Positions 35,795 to 49,400 of a DNA stretch of 64,000 nucleotides are shown here, one piece after another. Origin of the DNA: Centroberyx gerrardi. Its lineage: Eukaryota; Chordata; Actinopteri; Beryciformes; Berycidae. The position numbers were made by a program, and so were the translations under genes. Below the pieces are notes generated by a model. That model had not been told where the DNA came from and did not search any database. It saw only the letters and a program-made list of their open reading frames with translations. Location: NCBI RefSeq assembly GCF_048128805.1, contig NC_136000.1:12792854-12856853 (forward strand), given 5' to 3'. Numbering within the stretch: position 1 is the first letter of the stretch; each line of letters opens with the position of its first letter.

Positions 35795-37444
35795 AATGAA
35801 TTTATTTATTAATACAGTGGTATACTTAGAAATGTGTCGCAAAGGAAAACAAAAAAAAACAAAAACATTGAACCAAAGAAAAACAAAATAAATAAAAAGA
35901 ATGTCAGCCACACAGGAAAAGAAACTAGTGTTGGATTGAAGCAGTGTTATCATATCAAAAGAAAATAGTACTGATGTGCCATAATAAATTGTCTATTAGT
36001 ACAAAAATACATTTCAGGGCACACAATACAGCATCCAGTATCACAAATAAAGGAAGGGACCACTCTTCAAAAATCATTTAAACCAAGCACTTTTCTATTT
36101 TGTAAATAAGAATAAAAAGTTTTCTGACTGTCAAAAATGCCTTAAGTAGTGTGTGTATATGTTGGTAGAAAAGTTGGACTTATTACTGCTTATGTCAGTT
36201 CCAAGGCTCAGGGGTATAACCAGAATACAAACATAACCAATGTAACCGCTTTCTCTTTTTTAACAAACATTTTCTCTTTTATACAAAATAACAAAGATGT
36301 ACAAAAGTTCATTTACAGAGAACCAAGGCCATATGCTAGCAATATGTACAGCCATAATTTAAACATTTTCTAGTGTTTTTGTATTTCCTCAGACTTCATA
36401 TGCATAGCAGTAAAAGAAAGCATACCTTTTCATCAGCCTCAATTATTCTTGTGTGCTAAATCCAAGTTCACTGATATGAGAAAATGCAGAGACAACTTTT
36501 TCTTTCGTAACTGACCGCTATAACTGAAGGATCCAATGTTTTTAAAGTTTCACTGAAAAGTTAATATGCAGATAAGGCATCACTGCTTGCAGTGTAAGAT
36601 GGGATTTTCATGTGTTGAACTTAGTAGTAGCAGGCTTCTGGACCTGAGTCATAGCACATGCATAGATCTCTAGACAGCAGGAGTTTGTAAAATCAAGTCA
36701 GTATATTTATCTACGGTAAAACATAGCTACAAAAGATCAGTTTTAAACATAGAGAGCCCAGTCAGAACAAACGGGCATCTGATACTAATACTTAACCTTC
36801 ATTCTTCATATATAATTTTTTTTTTAATCTTCATAATTCCTAAATCTTCCTTCATCACCCTTGAGTCAGGCTCAGCATTTCCCCAAGTCCTTAGAGATCC
36901 TTCATGAGCGAAACGCATGACCACAGACCTCACAAACAAAAGTTTTGCATATATATAGTATATATATATACATACACACCAACTTTCCTGTTTGTGAGTG
37001 CATTACAGTATGCAAAAATCCCATTGCAATATTAAACGAATTTCCGAAATTCTCCTTTTCTTGCACTACTCTGACCTTTTACAAAATTAGCTAAAAATGT
37101 CAAAATGAGATTATTCAGTCTGTGGCACTGGTCATGCATTCCAACATCAGTTCCATTTTTTATATAACTTGTTTTTAAATCTTTATTTTTTGCAAGCCTT
37201 GAAAGCACCGAAAAAAATGAAAGAAAATAAGAGTACAGCCCCGGGGATGCTGGACTCCTCCCACTCCTTGTGTGTGTTTTGTTGTTTTTTAATTTTTTAA
37301 TTTTTGGGCACAGTAAACAACGTGAGAGTATCAAGTTCATACTTCATGGAGCGGTGCGCACCCTGCCACAGTGGAGGGAGCACAGCAGGGGCGCCCGGGC
37401 TCCCCTGTTTTTCACATTCAGTAACAGGCCAGCTGTTGCCCTCT
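35795..37444 (-). other. tjp1: Probable 3' UTR of tjp1
   Basis: AT-rich non-coding sequence follows the tjp1 stop. Minus-strand AATAAA hexamers overlap at about 35799-35810 (plus TTTATTTATT). A UTR near 1.65 kb would be ordinary for ZO-1. The AT-repeat at about 36950-36972 lies in it. Confidence 0.45.
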
Positions 37445-40400
37445 TCAGAAGTGGTCAATGAGCACAGACACACAGTTTGCGCCCACCAGGTAGTTGGGGT
37501 CTCCGGGGAGAGATTTGTTCTGCCAGGTTTTGGGATCACCTGCAGTAAATAAAGACATGTCAGCTGTTGGAGCATCCTCCCTTCTCCTTTACATCGGCTG
37601 CGTTACAGAAAAAGCACTCTAGGCGTTTCCATGATAGATGTATCGTCAATAATATAGGTATAGTCATATGCACAATGATTAATACTGAATACTTATCTTT
37701 TAATATTAGTTTTCATGCTGTTAATACTATTTAGGCTTAATTAAATTACTAATGTTGTACCTGTTGTTGATCTTACATCTTGATTTCATGAATAAATCAA
37801 ATCTTGGTCACAATACAGGCAACATAAACAGAGTAGAGCCTTGTTAATCCCAACCTTTGAACAGAGGTTGTTTAAGAGAATGCTTTTCCCAAAACTGAGA
37901 CAAATTGAAATTCCGAAGTCGGAAAATGAAATGCGTGTCTTCTAAAACACTCTGTATAACGCAATTTGGAGTTCAAACACTTTCATTAGCATGTATAAAC
38001 AGGAACAAGCACACTACAAGGTTGCAATGCTGTTATTTCTGGTTATAGTGGTTTGGAAGCCCAAGATTTGAATAAACAAGGCTCTGCAGTTCAGATTACA
38101 CATGAAAACAACACATTAATTGAAACCTCCAAACAGCAAGTGCATGTTGTGGAAGTAATGGGAATGTGGAAAACAGGAGATGAGATGATTAAAGTGGGAC
38201 AGACAACAAGAAACTCTCCTCCTGACCCTCATTATGGCATTAAGCCATTAATCACCCAAGCCAGCCCACAGACCCCAAAAGGACAGAGAGGACAGCGTAC
38301 CCGACGAGGAGTCGGAGGATTTTAGAGCAAAAGACCAACCATCAGGGGTCATAGACGCACAGTGAGGTAAGCGCAGCTCCACTGGCTTCAGGAACTTGAG
38401 TCCATGAGGGCCGCACATCACCAGGGGGCTCAGCAGCGTTTCTCCTACAGACACAAAACAACATTCAAAATCTGTAACTGAAGCATACCAAAAAACGGCT
38501 TTTGAAATTGGAAAAAGTGTAAAAATGAAATGAATAAACACAAATACAAATACATCGTTATCTATTACTGCCTTGGATTGATTTATTCAGCATGTTAGAC
38601 TCTCCTGGGGCTAAATGTTGATCTTTTCTATAAACCACTTCTTTGCTGAAAAGCATTATCCTGATGCAGCCATTCATTAAAAATGCATAACTGCAGTTAA
38701 GTCTTGCCTTAGTTTGAAAAAAAATAATTGTGCCACCATTCCCTTGTTTATCATGGATATTTTTTGTTATCTACATCAGTATTTTGCAGTTTGTGCATTT
38801 TTTGCTTAGTGTGCTTGCTTGTTCCTTGACATATTTAGGATAAAAAGGAATAAATCTGCCTTTTGCTACTGTTCACAGTTGAAGATCAAGAGGAGGAGCG
38901 AGGGACCGACCTTTCTCCTTGTCGAGGGGGGGCAGGATGCTGTTGTCGCGGCACACCTTGAAGTAAATCTCCTGCTCCACGCTTTCGGGGATGGCACCCT
39001 GGGGGATGATGATGCTGACGCCCGTCTCGATGGAGCTCAGGACCCCTCCGTTACAGTTGAAGATCCCCCGGGCCGTGGCCACCACCGTGTGCCCTTCATC
39101 CTCGTCGTCATCCTCCAGCGCGCTGGGGCTGAGGGACGGAGGCAAGAAGTCAGTATCATCAGTCAAAACACTGTAGGCAGCGAAGAATGCACAGCAGAGG
39201 ACAGAAGAGCAAACCTCCAGTGAGCGGCCAAGCCTGCCGTCTTCCAGCAGCTCTGTAATTACTCTCCGAGAATTTACTCCTGTTCCTGGGTTTGAAAAGT
39301 GCCTTACCTTACTGGGATGGCCTTGGGGATGGCGTTGATGTTATTGTGCTGGTACTTGGGCCTGTTGTCCATCGTACGTGTGAAGGTGTCCAGGCCGCTG
39401 TCGTGGTCCAGGGGCTGCGGTGAGAGCTGAGGCTTGCCTCCGCTGTTGTTGCTCACCACGCTGGGCTTGCTGATGAGGTCCGTCTTCACCTGCGTGTCGT
39501 TGGGCAGCAGGTTGTGGTTGAACTTGGGGCTCTCAAACTTGCGCTCAAAGGGCCGGGCCGAGCTGGTGTAAGGCTTGGGGACGTAGCGGTTATAGCTAGT
39601 GGGAGCGGGAGCGCCCAGGGTTTTGGGCGGCGCGTCGGTGCCATTGACCGGGGATTTATCGGGGAGGCCCCGCGGAGGCAGGTACCCCCCTTGTGTGGAC
39701 TCGTCCCTGCTGGCCGGCCTCAGAGCTGCCAGCTCCGGTTTAGGATTGGGTGAGCTCAATGGATCGGGTACGGAGTTCACTGGAAACAGATAGAGGAGGA
39801 TAGAAGGACTTAAATACAGCCTTGGTCAAATTATTAGGTTTTGGCACTTCAGCCATTTAGCTAATATTCTTATCCTTTCAGTAAGTGCAATAATAGAAAA
39901 AGCTTATATTCCTAGTTTGTCAACATTACAAGCAAAACAGCAGCCCCAGGCAGCAGAAGTAATAAATATTGCTGTGTCCTTGTGTGCTTACCCTCATTGG
40001 GGCTGAGTTTGGGCAGCGTGTTGGGTGGGATTGCAGAGGTGGGTGGCCCATACTGAGAGGAGGGGCTGATCTGGGGCAGCGGTTCATACCTTTTCTCCAC
40101 TGGACTCACCTTCTCCACAGACTCGACCCTGCAGTAGGGAGACACAAACAATACAGGTTCACCAAAGGCAAATGTGTTTCAGTGACTGGTGTGAACAGAG
40201 AGCCACTGCGCTGGTTTTGAAGTGGCAGTGTGGCTTTATGTCAGTCGACACTATCACTGGCATGAGACGTGGTGCATACCTGTTGTAAGGGTAAGACAGT
40301 TGAGCTGGTTTGGGCAGATCGTGGAAGCGGTTGATGCCAGGACTGGGCTGGCCCATGGCCTTGCTGTCGAAGCTACGGCGGTCAAAGTAGGACAACTGCT

Positions 40401-43400
40401 TCCTGTAATACTCCTCGTCCTCATCTGGGTCATAGTGATTGGAACGCACCACATCATCCGGGGTTTTAGACTGGGGCTTCTGCGGCTCGGGAGCCCTGAA
40501 GTGAAAGCCAACGGGAACAGTAAAAGAGCTGCAGAGATTCAACAACAGAGACAAAGTAAAATAGACTGCTCGCCCTTTGGAGTCTTATCACAACATACCA
40601 CAAGTCTGATTTGCTGCATGGTTTCGCTGTGGCTGTTGTCCACTAGGTGGAGCTCAAACAATAATGAATGGATTCGGAGACTCCTCTGCAAGGAAGCATC
40701 TTAGAATTGTCCTTCACCCACCTTTTCTGCAGTGTGGTGTGCTGTAATGATGACTACATACCTATAGGTGGACTTTTCCTGCTCCAGGTTGCTGAGGGAG
40801 TTGGCTTTGAGGACTGGGCCAGGTGCAATCACAGGTTTAGGAACATCTGCAGGCTGGAAAGTGATGACGAGAGGGCATCGTTAGCACTTACTACAGCTGA
40901 TCCAGATTCCCATTCACATGAATGGGCCGGACGCATATAGATATCTACTGCTGTGATCGACGTCTCACAGTCCAGACCAGTACCACAGTGAAAATCCTTT
41001 GACAAAAAATAATCTTGAAGCTGATTTCACATTTATTTTAGATTTCCACTCCATTTTTGGCTTCATTTTGACAGATATTTTATATTATAATCTTGCAGCC
41101 TGCTAATTAGCTTGCAAGCCCAATGACCTATGTTGGAAAAGGTATAACGGACTTAATTACATCAAACACAGTGGCAGAAAATCTTTGACCCATTGAGGTG
41201 ACCTTGTATTCAACATGAGTCTATACATTTGTGAGGAACTTACCCTAAGTGCCGCTGATTCGCCTCCATCCTTAGCCCTGTCCACAGAAACAGAACGCTT
41301 ATTCTCAAACATCTTGACTCTATTGAGCACTGACTGGGGCTTCATGGCCGGGTCGTCATCCAGGTCTTCCCGGGGCGGAGGGGGGAGGGGCTTGGAGCCT
41401 GCAGCGATGCCCGGCTCACCCGGGGAGGGCAGGGTCTCTGGTTTAGGAGGAGGCATGGCGGGTTCAGAGTTCATCACTGGCTCATGCATCCCTGGCTTGT
41501 ACGCCCTGTTGGGAGGCCCGGGGTTGTAGGTGGGCCTCAGACCAGAGTCACCGTAATACTGCTTTGGGGGGTCCGGCGATCTGGGCGAATTTATAGGGAA
41601 GCCGTGAGGTTCTGCCTCGTAAGGGGAGCGGGCATCATAGACTGCTGGGGGCGGGGGCGGGGGCTCGTCGTAACGCATGGGCCCAGGTTTACTGTGGCGC
41701 GGCCTGCCGTCGTAGCCCACCGGGGGGGCCTCATCGTAGCGCGGCTGAGGCGGGCTGTAGTCCCTCCCTGGCCCGTCCTCGTAAGGGGACCGGGGGTTGT
41801 AGCCCATGGGTTGCTGGTGGCCCGGTTGGTAGCCTGCGGGCTGGGACGAGGTCTGCTGGTCGTAGGGGGGCCACTGTTCGTTGTAATGAGGCACACGGTT
41901 GTCGTAGTGCAGGTGAGAGTCAATGTTGTGAGGCTTTGGTTCTGCGTAGCCGCCTCCATCGTATCCGTAAGGCGGGTGGTCATATTCGCGGTATGGCTGT
42001 TTGTCCTGGTACGGCGGCTGGTGACTGTAGCTCATAGACGGCTTCAGGCCATGGTTCACTCGCACAGGTTCTTCCATACTGTACAGATCTTTCTTGTACA
42101 TCTGTGGGGAAAGAATAGTAAATGAATACATCATCACATGTTCGTCCAAACACCATTTTGAGCAACCATCATGTTGAGGGACAGAAAGCAGTCAGGAAAA
42201 AGTCCTTTCCCAACAACCAGATGGAATAAATTCAAGATAAAGAAGTTAAATACTGGGAAATAAATTAAAACCTTGGGGAACTGAACATACATAACATTAA
42301 ATAATCAAATCATTAGATTGAAAATCCCACTACCAATGAATTAAACAAACATCAAGTCAAGTGCAATTACACAAGCAGACTTTGTTCATTTTTCAAAAAC
42401 AGTTCTGAATGCCTGTTTGACAAGATGCCTTTCAAGAATGATGAGAAGAATCCATATGTTCACCAGCAAATCTTTATACATTATCATGTTTTCTGATTAG
42501 TGCACTAACAAGCAATTTGTACATTTCTGAAAGGCCTCATTTCAAACGTATGATGTGTAGCCTGTAGACAGCAAATCTAGTTACAGTACTTCCTATGGAA
42601 GAAGGCTGATTTGTTGACATCTATACAGGACAATACTACCATACAGAAGACATAATGCAGTGCTTATGCAAGTTTGTTTTTTCCATAGGGAGAATTGCGT
42701 GACAGAAATCATTACCAAGAATACTGTCTGCAGGTTAGCTTTCATCATGCAACCAACATTCAGTTTGCATCTAATGCAACAATGTCAACTACTGCACTAC
42801 AACAGACGGTACATCTACCACTACGATGCCACTGCAAGTGCTACTATCGTTCATCTACGGAAGAGAGTTAAAGCTGAAAGGAACCCAAAAAACATTAGGA
42901 GCCATGCAAAGGAAGTAAGAGGCAACAGTTAGGGCTGGTTGTGGATGTCTTCATCCTGGTCAAAGACTCAGATGCACCAGTCCCTCTGGTCTCCCAGCCC
43001 ACTGTGGTGCATGTGGACCAGTCTGTCGCACATTCTCTCTGGGGGCCAGAGGCACACAGTGGGCTCAGTGAGTCACACAGCGTGGGCAGGTCATGCACAG
43101 AGCGAGTGGAAAGCGTGTGCGAGAAGACAGGCAGTTAAAACAGCAGGCTGGGGCCCAGGCCCGGTCCGAGTGGCTGGTGAAACAGCAGTGGGTACCTTTG
43201 GTTCTGGACCAGGCAGCCCAGACGGGTGGGGTTCATGTGGTGGGGGCTGAATTAGCTCAGGGGCAGGGCTGGGGCTGCTAAGTGAGTCAGCCTGAGGAGC
43301 TGCGGCTGCAGCAGGCGGCTCCTCTAGGTGCAAACCCTCTAGCTGTACAGGCTGCTCAACAGCAGGGGACGCTGCCACCGCCGGGGGCAGCGAGGGCATG

Positions 43401-46400
43401 GACAGAGCAGCCTCATCTAGCTGTGAAGTATTGTTAAGAGACATTTATAACACAGGCTGCCAAGGGCACACACACTACAGCTCACCCCATCACCATGATT
43501 CTCTTCCTTACACTGAATAATTTTTTACACCAGCCAGAGAATGCATTTCCAAAAATGTGGATACAATAGATAACATACTGGTAGCTTCTAAAACAGGTTT
43601 ATTACTTAGAAAAGGACACTTAATCCTAACAAGGGCAAAGACATGACACTGAACGTGGAGGAGCTATTTCTCTTTTTTGTGGTCTTATATTTTCAGCAAT
43701 GCAACAATCTCCGTTCATGGGCACTACCTGCCGATTGCTGGATGTGGACTTTACCTGCTGCGGAGCGGCCATCTTGAACCCAGCAGGGTCTATACGATTG
43801 GCTGGGTCGGGCTGCACGGGGTGCTGGTATCCAGGGTAACCAGGAGCATCCTGAATGACAGGTGGGTCTTCTCGCACAGGCTCGGAGGAGCGGGTGATGG
43901 CAGGCTCCGTGGGTAGACCCACCTCGTCGTTCAGTGTCTCGTCCAGTTCCTGGTCGGTGTAGGCTCCGCCCTCTGTGTCTGTGTCTTCATAGTCAGAGGT
44001 GTGGCGGCTGTCTGTGCTGTACATGGAGTACTCGCTACCTGGCGCCGACAGGTAGGACAGACGGTCGTCGTGGATGTCCAAGTCATCCTCTGGTGCTCCA
44101 TCCGCCTGAGAAGGAGAAGAGCAGAGAAATCATCACCTCACGTCTCTCAGTCAGACTAACAGGACAAACAAAATTCTGTTCAATGTTATGGGATTACAAA
44201 ATCTAACTGGGGATTGTCTCTCACCTTGCCCTCTGACACCCAGACCAACTGGTTCTGCTGTTGCTGGATGGTCTCTTTAAGAGCTCCATACCAGCCGTCA
44301 TTCATGTTATTCATGTTGATGGTGGCTAGGAAAGAATTTCAGAGTCACAATCACTTAATTCATCAAGAACAATAAACGCAAAGACCCTATCTTACCGGGA
44401 AGTCAAATTTGACAGAATTTACAGGTTTCTCTTTGATTTTTTTTTTACTACATTCTGTGCCCACTCACTGGTGAACAGGTGGTGATTATTCTTCCTCAGT
44501 TTGATGGCTCGCTCATAGAGCTTCCTGGCGCTCTTCCTGGACTCTGGACACAGTCGGGTCCTCATGTTCTTCACACCCTGCTTATTGTCGGGGTTGAGGA
44601 AGACCACGATTGGGTACCACTGAGCATAGTTCAGCCTGTCCACAGCATTGGGGGTGATGTCCAGCACAGCATGTTTGTCCTTTATTAGATAAAGAGAGAG
44701 GATGAAGAAAATATATATGGTGACAGGATTACTAATCAATTTTACAATTAATAATTAAACATATAAACATACAAAATAAACTAATTTACAATGCATTCGA
44801 CATGACGAAAGCAGGCACACTCACTCTGTCAATGATCTGCTTGATGGTGTGAAGACGAATGATTCCTGAACTACGTTGGTCTGTTCCTGCATCTCTAGGT
44901 TCACTTTCTGTTAAAAACATGGTAAACAGGATTTATGAAAAAATAAAAAACAATTTTTTGAGTGCTCAACAGCTTTAGTGGCAATTGTAGTGATCTTTGT
45001 ACTGAAATGCATACAAACATACTCGCAAGCTCAAAAAGATCTGGCTCTTCTCTGGAGAGTTTTTCTCGAGCCACATCAGCGATGGGCCCAAATATCACGA
45101 CGGGCCTCAGGAAACCAGCTGCACCAAAACAAAACATGAAACATATTAACACACTGGCAGACTCACAATGCAGTATTTGTCCAGCTAGAACACATGGTCA
45201 GATTCCTTACCCTCTCTTAGTACCACCCTCTCGTACGCTGGGAACTTGGTCTGGACCGGCTGGGCAGAGAGGTCTTCTCTGCTCTTCCTCAGGTTCCTCT
45301 TGGAGCTGCGCAGGCCACGGAACCTCCAGAAGTCGGCCCTGTCGCCCCCTGCCGTCTTGGGGAGGGTGTACTGCACGCTGGAGAGCTGCTCCGCTCTGTT
45401 GACAAAGGACAGAGAGAGAGAGACAGAGAGGGACAGCTCTTAGCACAACACAACCTAATGAATGTCTATTATAGACTTGGCACTGCTAACCTCAACACTG
45501 CCAACACCTGAGGCTGTTACATGCCTGTGATAATCATAACAAATCTGGTGCAATGAGGGGAACTATGTGACAGACAATTGTTTTGACAAATGTTTATCTA
45601 GTGTGCCATTATTTGAGATGACTGAGGTGCAACTCGAGCCATGGCAGACACACAAAAGACAACGTTCCAGGACTGTGAGCATGACCGTGAGGATGCTGTC
45701 ACCTGTTTTTGTTGGGGATGATGCCCCTCTCCACTTCCTGGTGGTTCTTGCCGATGCGGATGGCCAGCCAGGACCCCAGCTTGCCGTTGTAGAGGGTGTC
45801 CACCACACGGAACACCTCACCCTTGTTAAAGCTCAGCCCATATGGAGATTCCTTCTCATACTCAAAGTGCGTCCGGATGTAGAAGGAGTCACCGACGTCT
45901 GACTCCACAATTCGCCGATACACTGAGCAGGGCAGAGCAGAGTGTCAGATCCAGTTGACCCAAGACCAATGGAAATGAATCTCTCATCTCCTGTCCTCAT
46001 TCACTTCACTTACCATCTTTCTTCTTCTGGGCCAGAATGGTGACCTCTTCACCTTTAGGAAGGTCCAGGAGGAACAGCACTGCCTCCTCTCGGATTATGT
46101 TTGCAAAATCTACATTGTTTACCTGAAAATAGGGACAACAGACAAGTTACTGCTATAGACCTCTCAAGTGTGGTGTAATTTTTCAGCCCAAATAAGGGAT
46201 TCCCACCCATTTCCAGTCTAACGTGAAAATGAATAGTGTAAAATGATTACATTTAATTCCATCCAGTGATAACATTAACTCTTTTCGCTTTCGAGGGTTC
46301 ATCTATCTTGCAATTCTTTATTTATTGATGCGGATTCTGATGGGGTTTGAAGCTGCAATGAAAAAAAAAAAATTGCAAGCCATACTTGGCTCATTCCATT

Positions 46401-49400
46401 ATTTTGTGGCTTTGTGGAGCGAGGATAACATAGACCGTAAGGAGGATAACACAACTTCCGCCCTGTGGTTGTAATGTGTTTAAATATGTAACAACTTCGG
46501 CAAATGGGATACAAAAATCCCATTAATTTTCATCATAGGCGGAAAAAAAAAAAGGATCCGGATATAATCCAACACTTGACAGTTCTCTTGCAATTGTGGT
46601 TTGTAGGCTCAGCAATGTTATGTTTTTCAGGGAAAATAACTTCAATGCTATCTAGGACTACAAGCTTCCAAATTATCTCAAAATAAGTAAGCTTTGTTGC
46701 ACATTAAGTGCATGACAAAAAGTGTGAATCTCAAGTCGGATAAATGTTTACATAGCTCCTCCTGTTCTCAGCATTGCCTGGGTAACTACACACCTCGGGT
46801 TTTATTACACTTTGAGGACTCAAGCCATTCCTCATTATACTTGGAGAAAGGAGGAGGTACAAACAGGGAGATATATGGCTGTGAGGAAATGGAACAAACA
46901 CAGCAAGAGGAAACACGCAGACAGTTTTTTTGTGTGCTCCCCCAGGGCCATTGCTAGGAGACCGGCCCGGAGGTACAGGAATCTTGGAGCAGCCAGTGTG
47001 TAAAACCATGAATAAAAGGGAAAAGCTTGGGCATGCATACCCATAAAGCACTGCTGTTGTTACAGACACCATCAGCTACTCATTGTTAAAAAAAAAGGAA
47101 TACAAAATTATCCCTTGTAGCATACTGTTGATACAATAACTAGTCTGCGGTTTGTTTTAGTTGACATAGTCTCAGATTAAGTTTTTAACACATTTGGTAC
47201 TCTAGTGTATACTATGCAATAGTAATTTTTTTTTTTTAACCCCAAATCTTAAATTCATTCATAAACAACCACTGGATTTCTCTAAATTGCAGTTAGCTGA
47301 TGCACTTTGTTTTGTGAGAACCATTTCAAAGACTGCCCTGTTAATTTGCAGTGAGTCTGTTTTGTCATTTTGATAAACAAATCTCACCCTGAGAATTTGG
47401 TCACCCTCCTCCAGGCCCTCCTTAGCAGCTGGGCTATCCTCCAGCACTCCGGCCACGAAGATGCCCACGTCGTTCCCCCCAGCCAGCCGAAGCCCCACGC
47501 TCTCCCCCTTCTTGAACTTCACCAGCTTCATGCTTGGCCTGAGGAGTAGATCGGTACATTTACAGATAGGTACATTTAGGGCTGGGTGACATGGCAAAAA
47601 TATCACATGACTATATTTTACAGTATTTGCTTTTTTCCAATGCAAACTACACTTTATGGAACGTAAATGACTCTTGGATGCCAGACAGGTTTCTCTGTTT
47701 CTTTGTTCAGATTGTTTACTCTATACTGTGCTTAACGATGCAAACCTGTGAAATTGATCCGTAGAAAAAGAAATATATACTGAAACAATAAAACAATGCA
47801 ACATCATCAACGATGGTATTGACCTTTGTTTATGGACTTGAATCCATATAGCTTAAAATGCAATACACTGCTGCCCAGCCCTAGGGTACATCAATACATT
47901 TGAATATATTAACTATAAACAAATATAACTGTGTTGGTCTGACTCACAAGCTTTTATTTTAGTGCACCCTGTCATAGTCATTGTTGCTTATTCAACTTGC
48001 CAGCAAATTGGTGTGTGCCGTGAAATGCACAGATCTAACAGCACTGAATTCCAAGACTCGTGGCTCGCCCAATTGCCCATGCTCCGTATAGACGACTGAA
48101 GGCAGGATGTGCGAGGGAGCATTTCAAAAACTGTCAACTGCTGTTCGGAGATGCGCTGTCACTATGTGAACTGCAGGTTAAGTTTTTCCCTCACGGTTGC
48201 CTTCCCATTTGATAAAGTCCGCTGAGAGCTGATCGAGATGGAGAGGCACTCACATTGGTCGCACAGTATTTTTTTTTTGCTTTTTAGATGATAAGAAAAT
48301 TGGCAGAAAGATAACAGTACAAGGTATTAGGCTTTGGAGAAGGGATTACCGTAGAATGCTGTCATCATGGGCAGCGCTGGGCACGGGGGCATCAGAGGGA
48401 CTGACTGGCAGGTCTACATCTGGCTGTCCAGGCTGGGCGTACACCGGCTTGGGCTCTGAACAGACACACACACACACCCAAACCCAAGTTACTGATGAAC
48501 AGACAGATGATGAACATGTAAAACCGCCTGTGTACATGTTTAAAGAAAATTAATACGTCCCCAGACATGGTAGTAACAATACTGCAGATACATAAGCTAA
48601 ACCGAGAACAAGTCCACTGATGCAAACATACGGTTAAAAAATGTCCAGGCAAAGTATTGTCACACACACACACACACACACACACTACACACACACACTC
48701 GGGCACACAGTGTCCTGAGCACAGAGGTCAAACAGACAGGCAGCAGGGTGCTGCAGGCTGGGGAGGAACGTCAGAGTCGATCAACTCATACCGTTTATTT
48801 TCACTTGGCTCCAGGCAAACTCAGCCAAGCTCAGCAGGCTTCTGGATTTAACTTTTTTTTTGGTAGTTGTGCTTTTAAAAAGGGCAAAAATGACTGGTTC
48901 AAACAAGGTTCCATTTCACCATTATGAAACCATTTAATTTTCTACTGCTGGTAATAGCCAGGGAAATAGGGCGTGTTGGATTTGTTTCCGGGAGGATGGC
49001 ATTGAGAGGGAGTCTCACATGTATGGCTGTAGGACAAAAATGAAACATGCGCACGCATACACAAAATTTATGATATCTGTCAAACACACACACAGACATC
49101 TGGTTTAGTGGCTGATGGCTGCAGCCCTGACCTGGGAGCGGTGGGAGCTGCTTCTCCTCTCTGGCGACAGCCGACTCCATGGGCTTGGGAAGAGGAAGAG
49201 GAATCTCCTCCGCTAGCTTCGCTGGTGTCGAAGCTGGCTTAGAGAGCCGTTCATCATCACGACTTCTGTGACTGCGGACAAAAATAGATGTTTTTGTACA
49301 GTTTATCTTTAGAAAAGGAAGTGGTGAGATTATACATATATTCTGGAGATGTAGAGCTTGGAGGCTACAAAAGAGCTTGGAGGCTACAAAAGAGCTCTAA

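Noticed and set aside
39514..39793. Plus-strand Gly/Arg-rich frames over tjp1 exon 25
   Set aside because: Shadows of the minus-strand coding exon.
41484..42125. 213-codon plus-strand frame opposite the large tjp1 exon
   Set aside because: Shadow of the Pro/Tyr-rich coding exon on the other strand; Val/Arg-rich composition follows from it, with no splice or start context.
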